Source: Kitasatospora mediocidica KCTC 9733 (GTDB lineage: Bacteria; Actinomycetota; Actinomycetes; Streptomycetales; Streptomycetaceae). From it: a stretch of 64,000 nt of DNA. Both the position numbers and the translations under genes were made by a program. The DNA lies in NCBI RefSeq assembly GCF_000744225.1, contig NZ_JQLN01000001.1, forward strand, positions 310,001 through 374,000, in the 5' to 3' direction. Of the stretch, positions 35,430 to 43,597 are shown piece by piece. The notes beneath the pieces were generated by a model. The model saw nothing but the letters and a program-made list of their open reading frames with translations. It was not told the origin of the DNA and ran no database searches. Positions within the stretch are counted from its first letter, which is position 1, and the number at the start of each line of letters is the position of its first letter.

Positions 35430-35996
35430 TCAAGGACGCAACGAGTCCTCGAACAGCTCCCACACGGCGTCGACCCAAGAGGTGGCCGGCCGCGAGGGGC
35501 AGGGCGCGGCGAGGATCACGGCCAGCAACAGTTCGACGATCACGACGGCGGGGAACTTCCCGGTGATCTCCCCCCGCTCCTGGGCGCCGCGGACCAGTGC
35601 ACCCAGCTGCGCCCGCACGTCCAGCAGCAGGTTGGGCCCCGGAGTGCCGGAGGCGATGGCGTCGGCGGCCAGCCGCAGCGCGGCCCCGGTGCGGGCGTCG
35701 GTGCGCCGCAGGCGGGCCAGTTCGCGCACCAGGCGCCCCAGGGTGACCAGCGGCGTGGCGGGGCCGGCGGCGGCCGAGTCGGCGGTGCGCGTCCAGCGGT
35801 CGCGCGCATAGTGGACGACCGCCTCGGCCAGGTGGTCCTTGGACGGGAAGTGCCCGTAGAGGGCGCCCTTGGTCATGCCGATGCGCCCGGCCACGGCGCC
35901 CAGGGTGGTGTGGGCGTAGCCGTGGGCGGAGAACTCCGCGGCGGCGGCGTCCAGGGCCTGTTCGCGCGTGCGCCGGGCCCGCTCCTGCTGCGCCAT
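35430..35996 (-). CDS. TetR regulator, butyrolactone-receptor-like
   Basis: 188 residues, AAGGAGAGCGTTG before the ATG. HTH: RRTREQALDAAAAEFSAHGYAHTTLGAVAGRIGMTKGALYGHFPSKDHLAEAVV, close to ArpA/ScbR receptors and their pseudo-receptors. The ligand domain is shorter than a typical receptor (about 215 residues). An ARE lies 32 bp upstream of its start, indicating autoregulation or control by the second receptor-like protein at 43598. Confidence 0.88.
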   Translation of the reverse strand: MAQQERARRTREQALDAAAAEFSAHGYAHTTLGAVAGRIGMTKGALYGHFPSKDHLAEAVVHYARDRWTRTADSAAAGPATPLVTLGRLVRELARLRRTDARTGAALRLAADAIASGTPGPNLLLDVRAQLGALVRGAQERGEITGKFPAVVIVELLLAVILAAPCPSRPATSWVDAVWELFEDSLRP

Positions 35997-36027
35997 CAAC
36001 GCTCTCCTTAGGTCAGCCCCCGCTGAA

Positions 36028-36049
36028 ACATACCCTCAAGAAGGAATGT
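36028..36049. promoter_or_regulatory. ARE upstream of TetR gene
   Basis: ACATACC-CTCAAGAA-GGAATGT: both arms and the 8-base spacer fit the receptor operator. It lies 32-53 bp before the TetR start. Confidence 0.78.
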
Positions 36050-36195
36050 ATCGGTTTGTTCGGCTGTCCGTCCCGAAGACGGGATGGACAGCCGAACGCG
36101 GGGCGCGCCAAGGGGCGTGTGTGCAGGAGCGGGTGCGCGTACGCACCGGGCCGCCGGGGGCCCGGTGCGTACGATGGCAGCGGGGTGACGGGTGC

Positions 36196-37356
36196 TCAGG
36201 TCGCCCGGGCGGCCTCGTGTACGTCGAAGGCGGCGCGCGCGTAGGCGGCACAGGCCGCCTCCAGGTCGAGCGCGGCGTGGTTGGCGACGGCCGCCACGTC
36301 CAGCCAGCGGCGCTGGACGGGGTCGTCCTGCGCGAGCGCGCGGGCGCCGGAGGCCCGCATCAGCGCGGCGGTCGCACTCGCGCACAGGTCCACGGCGGTG
36401 GCCGCGTCCCTGATGTTCTCCGCCACCGACAGCGCGCCGGTCTCGCCGGCGTCGGCGCGCAGCGCCGCCTGGCGCAGCAGCAGAGCCGCCGCCTCGATCT
36501 GGGCAGAGGTACGGGTCAGCACCTGCTGGGCGGCCGGGGACTCGTGGGCGCGGCGGCCGTCGGCGCACCTGCGCTCCACCGTGGCGCGCGACCAGGCGCG
36601 CAGGGCGGCGCGGGCGGCCCCGAGCGCGGGCGCGGCGAACTGCAGGCCCGCGACCATCGGGTAGGGCACGCCGTGGCAGCGCGGGTGGTCGGGGCGGGCC
36701 GCGGCGAGGTCCGCCAGGACGACGGTGCGGTGGGCGGGGACCAGGAGGTCGTCCAGGAGCACGGTGTTGCTGCCGGTGCCGCGCAGGGCGGAACTGTGCC
36801 AGGTATCCAGGACCTGGCAGTCACCGCGGCGCACCGCGAGGATGCGGTGCTCGTTGTCGGGGCCGGTGCGGGTGCCCAACAGCACCCACTGCGCGTGGTC
36901 CACGCCGCTGGCGAAGGACCAGCGTCCGGTCAGCCGCCAACCCCCGTCGGCGGGGCGCGCGGTGCCGGTGGGCGGGTTGACCGCGGCGGCGATCCGCACG
37001 TCGGGGCCGTGCTCCCACACCTCGCGCTGCCCGGCCTCGGGCAGGTAGGCGGCCAGCCGTCCGTGGGCGGCGTAGAGGGCGGCGCACCAGGCGGTGGAGG
37101 CGCACTCCTCGCCCAGGGCCGCGACGCGCGCCAGTACGGTCTCGAACGTGCCGGCCTCGCCGCCCCAGCGGCGCGGGACGAAGTGCCGCGCGAAGCCCGC
37201 GCGGCTCAGGGCCTGGGCCAGTTCGGGGGTCAGGCGCCGCTGGTCCTGGACCTGGGCGGCGCAGCGGCGAGCGAGGTCCGTAGCGTGCGCCAGCCCCTCG
37301 CGGGTGGGGGTGCTGGGGTGCGGGTGGTCGGCGAGGGCGGCGGCGGTGCTCAGCAA
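36196..37356 (-). CDS. acyl-CoA dehydrogenase-fold flavoenzyme (oxidase/monooxygenase-like)
   Basis: 386 residues from a TTG start with GAGG upstream; the TTG lies within the end of the AfsA gene (7-base overlap), so the two are coupled. Blocks such as LSRAGFARHFVPRRWGGEAGTFETVLARVAALGEECASTAWC, DGGWRLTGRWSFASGVDHAQWVLLG and a helical C-terminus fit the branch containing DszC/HpaC2-type flavin monooxygenases more than true fatty acyl-CoA dehydrogenases; the catalytic Glu of the latter is not evident. It may hydroxylate or oxidise the AfsA-derived product. Confidence 0.82.
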   Translation of the reverse strand: MLSTAAALADHPHPSTPTREGLAHATDLARRCAAQVQDQRRLTPELAQALSRAGFARHFVPRRWGGEAGTFETVLARVAALGEECASTAWCAALYAAHGRLAAYLPEAGQREVWEHGPDVRIAAAVNPPTGTARPADGGWRLTGRWSFASGVDHAQWVLLGTRTGPDNEHRILAVRRGDCQVLDTWHSSALRGTGSNTVLLDDLLVPAHRTVVLADLAAARPDHPRCHGVPYPMVAGLQFAAPALGAARAALRAWSRATVERRCADGRRAHESPAAQQVLTRTSAQIEAAALLLRQAALRADAGETGALSVAENIRDAATAVDLCASATAALMRASGARALAQDDPVQRRWLDVAAVANHAALDLEAACAAYARAAFDVHEAARAT

Positions 37357-38396
37357 CGGACGCCCTCCTCGTGCTCGGCGCGGCCCTGCGGGGACAGCGC
37401 CGCGCCTCTCAGGACGGCGGTAGCCAGGGCGTGTTCACCCTGGAGGGCGACGACGGTGACCTCGCGCAGCCGGTCGGGCGCCGCGTCCTGGCCGGGGCGG
37501 GCCGCGATCACGACCGGCAGGTCCAGCTCCCCGAAGGCGTCGAAGGAGACGGTGCCCGAGCGCAGCATCCAGATCCGCGGGTCGGGGTCGCCGCCGGCGG
37601 CGGACTCGGAGGCGGCCGGCATGGCCAGCGCGGCGGCCTGGGCGAAGGCCTCGATCAGGGCTACGCCGGGAATGTGGTCGCAGCCGTGGTCGAAGAGCAC
37701 GGGGTGCCCGGTGTCCAGGCGCAGGTTCCACACCCGCTGGGCGCCCAGCGCGCCGCTGAGCAGCACGTCCCGGTCGTTGCGGCGGCCCACCGCCTGGGCG
37801 GGCAGCGGGACGGTACCGTGCACGGCGGGCGCGGCGGCGTCCGGGTTACTGGGGACGGTGCGTCCCCGCACCACCCGGTAGCCGCGCGGGCTGACCGCCT
37901 GCCAGCGCACGCCCACCCGGCCGGCCGGGACGCCGTCCACCAGCACCACCGCGTCCATGGCCATCACCAGGCGCCCGGGGCTCTGCTTCAGCCGACGACA
38001 GGTGGCGTCGAGCGTGACGGACAGTGGCTCGGCGCCGGTGCGCGGCGGCTGCGGGCGGTCGATGGCGAAGTCGACGCCGGAGAGGATGAAGCAGTCCCCC
38101 AGCGGCACGCCGTAGAAGCGGTGCGAGAGGTAGATCACCGCCTGGCGAGCGGTCTCCACCCACAGCAGCGGGTCGCTGCGGCCGTCCTGGCCGGGGTGGA
38201 AGAACACGTGGTCGCGGGGCCACTGCGCGGCGACCGCGAAGCGGTCGGCGCCGCGCGGGCGCGCGTCGGTGAGGAAGACCTCGGAGACCGCCTTCTTGTG
38301 GACCAGGCCGCGCGGTACGCAGGCGTCGTACGAGAGTTCGTCTGCTGCGGCCGCGGGTGCGGCGGCGCCGGCTGACGGGTGGTGGGCGCTGTACAT
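37350..38396 (-). CDS. AfsA-type butenolide synthase (A-factor biosynthesis)
   Basis: 348 residues. Two AfsA hot-dog repeats. The first has PRGLVHKKAVSEVFLTDARP, HVFFHPGQDGRSDPLLWVETARQAVIYLSH and later GVDFAIDRP. The second has VHGTVP, DVLLSG, LRLDTGHPVLFDHGCDHIPGVALIEAFAQAA. AfsA couples a beta-ketoacyl thioester to dihydroxyacetone phosphate, giving the butenolide phosphate precursor of gamma-butyrolactones and furans. GGGGGAAGATTC precedes the ATG. An ARE sits 43 bp upstream, so production is receptor-controlled. Confidence 0.93.
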   Translation of the reverse strand: MYSAHHPSAGAAAPAAAADELSYDACVPRGLVHKKAVSEVFLTDARPRGADRFAVAAQWPRDHVFFHPGQDGRSDPLLWVETARQAVIYLSHRFYGVPLGDCFILSGVDFAIDRPQPPRTGAEPLSVTLDATCRRLKQSPGRLVMAMDAVVLVDGVPAGRVGVRWQAVSPRGYRVVRGRTVPSNPDAAAPAVHGTVPLPAQAVGRRNDRDVLLSGALGAQRVWNLRLDTGHPVLFDHGCDHIPGVALIEAFAQAAALAMPAASESAAGGDPDPRIWMLRSGTVSFDAFGELDLPVVIAARPGQDAAPDRLREVTVVALQGEHALATAVLRGAALSPQGRAEHEEGVRC

Positions 38397-38438
38397 GAAT
38401 CTTCCCCCTACATGATCCACGATCAAGACCCCCCGAAA

Positions 38439-38460
38439 ATATACCTCTGGGAAGGTATGT
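38439..38460. promoter_or_regulatory. ARE upstream of afsA-type gene
   Basis: ATATACC-TCTGGGAA-GGTATGT, the best-conserved of the five elements, placed 43-64 bp before the AfsA start where a repressor would block the promoter. Confidence 0.82.
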
Positions 38461-38905
38461 GCAACGGAGTTCCGGGGCCGTCCGGAGCAGGTGCGGGATG
38501 CGCGACGAGACGACAACTGTCCGTATTCACAAGTGCTCTGTCGAACCGTCACCTGGGCGGACGCGCGCGGGCGGCGAGGGAGCGGACGGTGGAAAGGGAC
38601 CACCCGCGGGCGGTCGCGGGGCGACTCGCGGCGGGTCGGACGGCACGGCGAGGGGAGGGCCGGGGCGGCGACGGCAGGAGGCCCGCGGGGGCGGACGCCG
38701 TCGGTGCGTGGTCGCGCCGCGGCCCGGCCCGGGCCGCCCCCTCCCCCGTACTCCCGGGCGGGCCGCGTGCGACGGCCAGAAATATACCAGGCGGTCGGTA
38801 TTACCCTGCGTCCGGGTGGGCCGGGTCACCCGGCTCGGCGGGAGCGCGCCCGGAGCCGCCCGGCGACCTGCCCGTCGGCACGACGGATTCACCGGCTGCG
38901 GACGC
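38461..38905. other. 445-bp intergenic region with a second, orphan ARE
   Basis: No supported coding frame lies here. It contains an ARE at 38782-38803 (see next entry), far from any annotated start. The frames present are arginine/glycine-rich GC artefacts. Confidence 0.5.
38782..38803. promoter_or_regulatory. orphan ARE
   Basis: ATATACC-AGGCGGTC-GGTATTA fits the receptor operator, but the nearest starts are AfsA (386 bp away) and no gene begins to its right. It may be a distal afsA operator for looping, or mark the promoter of a short unannotated transcript. Confidence 0.65.
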
Positions 38906-38944
38906 GCCCGTGCCCGGAGCGCGTGGTGCGCTCCGGGCACGGGC
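38906..38944 (-). terminator. hairpin terminator of the MFS gene
   Basis: 17-bp perfect stem (38906-38922 with 38928-38944), 5-base loop, 18 bp beyond the MFS stop. Confidence 0.82.
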
Positions 38945-38962
38945 AGGGCGGGGCGGTGTCGG

Positions 38963-40408
38963 TCAGACGCGGGCGGGTGCGGCGGCCGGGGCGGGGGCTG
39001 CCTCGGGCGCGGCGGTCTCCTTGCGGTCACCGCGGGTGATCAGGCGCCAGGCGCAGAGCGCGGCGACCAGGTAGGCCAGGCCGATGGCCAGGAAGCAGAC
39101 GGCCGCACCCCGGTTCCAGCTGGACGTCGCGTTCAGCAGGACGCCCATGGTCGCGATGCCGACCAGCGAGCCGATCTGACGGTTGGCGTTGAGCACCGAG
39201 CCGGCGACGTTGGCGTGCGCCGGTCCGGCGGCGTCCATCATGGTGGCGGTCATGCCCGGGGAGATGACGCCCGCCCCGATGTTGGCCACGCCCAGGGCGA
39301 CGGCCAGGAACCAGTAGGGCGTCGCGTCCGAGATCGAGACCATGCTGAGCGAGGCGACGCCGGCCAGCAGCAGGAAGGTGGTCAGCAGCGGACCGTTGGC
39401 GAACCGCGCCGAGATCTTGGAATACACGACGTTGGCGACGGGCGAGAAGATCGTGATCGGGATCAGCTCCAGGCCGGCGCGGAAGGGGCTGGCCCCCCGT
39501 GCGTGCTGGAAGTACAGGCCGAGCATGAACATGCTGCCGAAGATCGCGAAGTTGAAGAGGAAGCCGACCATGTTGGCCCCCGCGAAGGCGGGCCGGCGGA
39601 ACAGCGACCAGGGCATCACCAGGTTCTCGCTGCGACGCTCACGCGCCACCAGCAGCAGGGCCGCCGCCACCATCACCACGTACGAGGCGAGCGTGGGCGT
39701 CTTCGCCCAGCCGATGTGCGGTCCCTCGATCAGCGCGAAGCTCAGGGCGGCCAGCATGACGATCCAGATCGCGTGCCCCGCGAAGGCCGGCCGGACGCCG
39801 TTGCCCGCGGTCGGCTGGATGAAGCGGTATGTCATGTAGATACCCACCGCGCCCAGCGGCAGGTTGAGCAGGAAGATGCTCTGCCAGCCGAGCGTGTTCA
39901 CCATCAGGCCGCCCAGCGTGGGGCCGAAGCCCGAGGAGGTGGCCACGATCGCCGACCACAGGCCGAGCATCCGGGTGCGCTGGCGCTTCTCGGGGAAGGC
40001 GAAGACCAGCAGTGAGAGCGAACTGGGCATGAAGAGCGCGGCTCCCGCGCCCTGCAGGAAGCGCGCGGCGATCAGCACACCGGCGTTCGGCGCCAGCGCA
40101 CAGGCCAGCGACGCCGTCAGGAAGACGCCCATGCCCCACATGTAGACGGTCTTGGCGCCGACGCGGTTGGCGATGCCACCGGCCAGCATCAGCAGGGACG
40201 CGAAGGTCAGGATGTAGCCGTCCACGATCCAGGTCAGCTGGGCCAGCGAGACACCCAGCTTCTCCTGGACCGTGGCGCCGGCCACGTTGACGATGGTCAC
40301 GTCCAGGGTGGCCATGACGAAGCCGGTGGCCAGCGCGATGATCTTCAATGCGCTGGACGGCCCCGGTCGGGCCTTGGTCTGTGCCTGGCCGAGCTCGGCA
40401 GCGGTCAT
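38963..40408 (-). CDS. MFS exporter, DHA2 (14-helix) type
   Basis: 481 residues, GAAGGAGAG before the ATG. FVMATLDVTIVNVAGATVQEKLGVSLAQLTWIVDGYIL is the first-helix/motif region of DHA2 drug:proton antiporters, with ARFLQGAGAALFMPSSLSLL and the motif C region SGFGPTLGGLMVNTLGW. Such pumps export antibiotics or signals and confer self-resistance. It is divergent from the ArsR gene, which probably regulates it. Confidence 0.9.
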   Translation of the reverse strand: MTAAELGQAQTKARPGPSSALKIIALATGFVMATLDVTIVNVAGATVQEKLGVSLAQLTWIVDGYILTFASLLMLAGGIANRVGAKTVYMWGMGVFLTASLACALAPNAGVLIAARFLQGAGAALFMPSSLSLLVFAFPEKRQRTRMLGLWSAIVATSSGFGPTLGGLMVNTLGWQSIFLLNLPLGAVGIYMTYRFIQPTAGNGVRPAFAGHAIWIVMLAALSFALIEGPHIGWAKTPTLASYVVMVAAALLLVARERRSENLVMPWSLFRRPAFAGANMVGFLFNFAIFGSMFMLGLYFQHARGASPFRAGLELIPITIFSPVANVVYSKISARFANGPLLTTFLLLAGVASLSMVSISDATPYWFLAVALGVANIGAGVISPGMTATMMDAAGPAHANVAGSVLNANRQIGSLVGIATMGVLLNATSSWNRGAAVCFLAIGLAYLVAALCAWRLITRGDRKETAAPEAAPAPAAAPARV

Positions 40409-40614
40409 CGCTCTCTCCTTCAAAGGGGGGCTGATCTGGTTCATGGGCGTGCGGCCGCCGCTCCCAGCCACCACGGACGGACACCGGCGGGCGGCGGACG
40501 GTAGGCGGGATGGCAGGCGGCGGGCCGGCATGCGGCGTGACGGGTCGTTAACGGCCTTGGCAGTGGGCCGAGTCGGATCGCTCGGTGGTCCACTGAAGCC
40601 CATATGTCGATGTG

Positions 40615-40640
40615 TGTCAAACTTCATTACTGTCGAACTT
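40615..40640. promoter_or_regulatory. TGTCRAACTT direct repeat before arsR-type gene
   Basis: TGTCAAACTT at 40615 and TGTCGAACTT at 40631 form a 16-bp-period direct repeat in the AT-richer MFS/ArsR spacer, 53 bp before the ArsR start. A possible regulator site. Confidence 0.4.
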
Positions 40641-40692
40641 GTAGCTGGCATAGCATGGTCTCCAGGCACCGCAGCGAAGGAGACCGGCAGAC

Positions 40693-41040
40693 GTGACCAC
40701 ACGCAGCGCGCAGAGCCAGGCCGAACGCATCACCGACCACCCGCCCGCCGAGGCGATCACCCTGCAGGGGGTACTGGAGGCGCTGGTCGACCCGGTGCGG
40801 CGCAGCATCGTGGCCCAGATCGCGGCCTCCAGCGGCGACCAGGCCTGCGGCACCTTCGACATGGCGGTGACACGCTCCACCAGCGCCCACCACTTCCGCG
40901 TGCTGCGCCAGTGCGGCCTCATCCGGCAGTACTACGTGGGCACTTCGAAGCTGAACACGCTGCGCCGCGAGGAGCTGGACCGGGCCTTCCCCGGCCTGCT
41001 GGACGCGGTCGTCAACGCGGAGGCCGGCGCCACCCGTTGA
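40693..41040 (+). CDS. ArsR-family transcriptional regulator
   Basis: 115 residues from GTG (AAGGAG upstream). Winged helix: LQGVLEALVDPVRRSIVAQIAAS, then TRSTSAHHFRVLRQCGLIRQYYVGTSKLNTLRREELDRAFPGLLDAV. No ArsR-type metal cysteines in the recognition helix; one Cys in QACGTFD. Members of this subgroup usually control an adjacent transporter or oxidoreductase, here the divergent MFS pump or the convergent Old Yellow Enzyme. Confidence 0.87.
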   Translation: MTTRSAQSQAERITDHPPAEAITLQGVLEALVDPVRRSIVAQIAASSGDQACGTFDMAVTRSTSAHHFRVLRQCGLIRQYYVGTSKLNTLRREELDRAFPGLLDAVVNAEAGATR

Positions 41041-41069
41041 CGTGACCCGACACCGCCGGTGGTAGTCGC

Positions 41070-42296
41070 TCAGTCGAGCGCGGCGAGCATGTCCGCCTGG
41101 AACGGGCGCAGTTCGCCGGTACGGCCGGTACGGACCTTGTCCGGCCAGTCGGGGTTGGCGATCAGGGCCCGGCCGACCGCGACGAGGTCGAACTCGCCGT
41201 CGTCCAGCCGACGGGCGACCTCGGCGGTGTCGCCGATGGCGGCGCCCTTGCCCTCCAGGTAGCCGAGGAAGTCACTGCCGCTCAGGCCCACCGAGCCGAC
41301 GACGATGGTGGGCAGGCCGGTCACGCGCTTGGTCCAGGCCGCCAGGTTGAGTTCGGAGCCCTCGAACTCGCTCTCCCAGAAGCGGCGGGTGGAGCAGTGG
41401 AACACGTCGACACCGGCGTCCACCAGCGGGGCCAGCAGCTCCTCCAGCTCCTGCGGGCTGTTCGCGATGCGGGCGTCGTAGTGGGAGACCTTCCACTGGG
41501 AGATCCGCATGATGATCGGGAAGTCAGGGCTGACGGCGGCCCGGCAGGCGCGGACCAGTTCGGCGCCGAAGCGGGCGCGGGCGCCGGCGTCGCCGCCGTA
41601 CCCGTCCTGGCGCAGGTTGGTCCGCTCCCACAGGAACTGGTCGATCAAGTAGCCGTGGGCGGCGTGCAGTTCGATGCCGTCGAAGCCCAGGCGCTCGGCG
41701 TCGGCGGCCGCGGTCGCGAACGCCTCCAGCACCTGCGCGATGTCGGTGTCGGTCATCACGCGGCGCTCGGCCGGGCCGTTGTCCGGGTCCACCCCCGAGG
41801 GGCTCAGCAGCCCGCCTTCCGGGCTGGTGAGCTGGGTGTCGCCGGGCAGCAGCTGACCGGCCTCCTCGACCGAACGCCCCCACAGCAGCGGGTCCATACC
41901 CAGGTGCCACAGCTGCGGGACGATCCGGCCGCCCTCCGCGTGCACCGCGCGCACCACCTCCGCCCAGCCCGCCAGGGCGTCATCGCCGTAGAAGCGCGGC
42001 ACGTCGGGGCGGTTCCCGGCGGCCGGGTGGCCCACGAAGGTGCCCTCGGTGATGATCAGGCCCACGCCGCCGCGCGCACGGCGGGCGTAGTACTGGGCGG
42101 ACTCCGGGCCCGGGACACCGCCCGGCGACAGGTCCCGCGACATCGGCGCCATGACGACGCGGTTGCGCAGCACCAGCGAACCCACGGTGAAGGGACTGAA
42201 CAGCGGCGCCGCGGCCGCCTCGGCCTCGACCTGTCCGGCGACGGTGGCGGGGACGGCGGTGGAGGCGGTGGGGACGGGGGCGGTGGGTGCGGACAC
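41070..42296 (-). CDS. Old Yellow Enzyme-type flavin ene-reductase
   Basis: 408 residues from GTG. TIM-barrel flavoenzyme: LFSPFTVGSLVLRNRVVMAPMSRDLS at about 32, QLWHLGMD, and ELHAAHGYLIDQFLWERTNLRQDGYGG with the substrate-anion His pair. The C-terminal DLVAVGRALIANPDWPDKV binds FMN phosphate. It reduces activated C=C bonds. In A-factor synthesis the butenolide phosphate double bond is reduced by a different family (BprA), so this enzyme could substitute for that step or act on an enone in the final product; this is inference. Confidence 0.9.
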   Translation of the reverse strand: MSAPTAPVPTASTAVPATVAGQVEAEAAAAPLFSPFTVGSLVLRNRVVMAPMSRDLSPGGVPGPESAQYYARRARGGVGLIITEGTFVGHPAAGNRPDVPRFYGDDALAGWAEVVRAVHAEGGRIVPQLWHLGMDPLLWGRSVEEAGQLLPGDTQLTSPEGGLLSPSGVDPDNGPAERRVMTDTDIAQVLEAFATAAADAERLGFDGIELHAAHGYLIDQFLWERTNLRQDGYGGDAGARARFGAELVRACRAAVSPDFPIIMRISQWKVSHYDARIANSPQELEELLAPLVDAGVDVFHCSTRRFWESEFEGSELNLAAWTKRVTGLPTIVVGSVGLSGSDFLGYLEGKGAAIGDTAEVARRLDDGEFDLVAVGRALIANPDWPDKVRTGRTGELRPFQADMLAALD

Positions 42297-42407
42297 GGGG
42301 CCTTCTTCCGGATGCGAGGGGTCGAACGGACGGGAGGGGTCGATCGGGCGGGAGGAGCGCGCCGCCCCGGAGCGGGGCGGCGGAACGGCAGAACGGCGGG
42401 GTGTCGG

Positions 42408-43103
42408 TCAGACCGCGCTGCGCTCGAGCTCGCTGCGCACGTCCAGCACCGCGTACTCCTCGCCGGCCTTGGCGATGGCGTCCTCGATCGACATGACCCG
42501 CGGCAGGCCGAAGCGCTCGGTGATGGCCTCAAGCCGCTGCGGGATCGAGCCGCCGATGATGTGGACGGGGATGTCGAGCTCGTCGCGCAGCACGCTCAGC
42601 AGCAGCTCGTCGGAGAGGGTCCGGAAGCGCTCGTTGACCGGGCGGTGACCGTTGGGGTCCAACGGGAACTCGATGGGCAGGTGCACGAACGCGTCGTAGG
42701 TGTCCTTCGCGTACTGCTTGAGCGCCACGCCGAGCTGGCTCACCACCCGCTCGTAGAAGCGGATCTCGTCGGTCTTCTCGACCTCGTCAAGGCCGATGGA
42801 GGCGTTCGGGTTGATCCCGACCGTCACCCGCACGGACGCGTAGGTCCACTCGTGCAGCGACGAACCGTCGGAGATGTAGTCCTCCAGGTGGCTCTCGTGC
42901 ACCGCCCGCTCGACGTAGCGGCGCACCACCAGCTGGATCAACTCGGCGGCGTCGCACTGCTCGAGCGTCTTGCCCGGCACGGCGTGCGGCAGGATCTCGC
43001 GCATCGTCTTGGCATGGGTGCGCGGGACACCGGTCAACTGCGCCAGCGCCATCGTGGTCAGGGTCTTCCCGGAGGAGTACGTGCCGGAAATTGCGAGCTT
43101 CAT
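42408..43103 (-). CDS. NadR-like P-loop ATPase/kinase (AAA_28 type)
   Basis: 231 residues. Walker A GTYSSGKT at 7-14. MREILP, a DGSSLHEWTYASVRV block, and helical substrate-binding regions resemble the kinase domain of NadR and related AAA_28 proteins. FRTLSDELLLSVLRDELDIPVHIIGGSIPQRLEAI is near the end. It may phosphorylate a small molecule such as a nucleoside or polyol, or act as an ATP switch. It lies between the Old Yellow Enzyme and the receptor gene, and probably shares the divergent ARE-containing promoter region. Confidence 0.78.
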   Translation of the reverse strand: MKLAISGTYSSGKTLTTMALAQLTGVPRTHAKTMREILPHAVPGKTLEQCDAAELIQLVVRRYVERAVHESHLEDYISDGSSLHEWTYASVRVTVGINPNASIGLDEVEKTDEIRFYERVVSQLGVALKQYAKDTYDAFVHLPIEFPLDPNGHRPVNERFRTLSDELLLSVLRDELDIPVHIIGGSIPQRLEAITERFGLPRVMSIEDAIAKAGEEYAVLDVRSELERSAV

Positions 43104-43183
43104 GTCAGGTGGCCTTTCAGGCAGTTCGTAACAAGGACGGAGCCGGTCCCCGGCACGACCGGTCACCGCACGGCGAAGCGACG

Positions 43184-43212
43184 CACGGGGACGGGGACGG
43201 GGACGGGACACG
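43184..43212. repeat. ACGGGG short tandem repeat
   Basis: Four to five ACGGGG units in the leader region upstream of the ATPase gene. Slippage-type low complexity. Confidence 0.6.
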
Positions 43213-43513
43213 GACGGGCATGGGACGGCGAGGGGACGGGGGCGGGGCAGCGACTCCGCGGTCGGGAGTCAGGGGTGGCCACGCTCGCCGGGCCCTGGTG
43301 ACTCCGGGCCGACTGTCCGACCCGGCATCACCACGTCCAGGAGGCTAGCCAGCAGGCCGAACCCTTGGCCAGCAACGACGACTTGCACGCCCCTGCGGAG
43401 GCGACCGCCGCCCCACTCGGTGTGCAACTGAGACCGGTGCGCACTCGCGCGGGGGAGGGGACGGAGTGGTTCAGGGCGGGGTGGTTCGGGGATTCTGGGG
43501 CGAATCGCACATA

Positions 43514-43535
43514 AAATACCTAGACGAAGGTATAT
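43514..43535. promoter_or_regulatory. ARE upstream of the butyrolactone-receptor gene
   Basis: AAATACC-TAGACGAA-GGTATAT. The dyad extends outward: GCACA at 43507 pairs with TGTGC at 43538, giving 12 of 14 matched positions per arm. It lies 63 bp before the receptor start, consistent with classical autorepression, and in the divergent spacer with the ATPase gene. Confidence 0.82.
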
Positions 43536-43597
43536 TCTGTGCGAGCACCTCCCCTCCGTCCCTCCCAGGAACGCTCCGCGAAGCGAAAGGCAGGCCC

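Noticed and set aside
38379..39074. Plus-strand genes in the AfsA/MFS spacer near the orphan ARE
   Set aside because: Frames are Arg/Gly/Pro-rich with no ribosome site or recognisable motif.
43184..43260. CRISPR-like or recombination repeat
   Set aside because: Only short ACGGGG units with no spacers; simple slippage. No CRISPR array was seen anywhere in the window.
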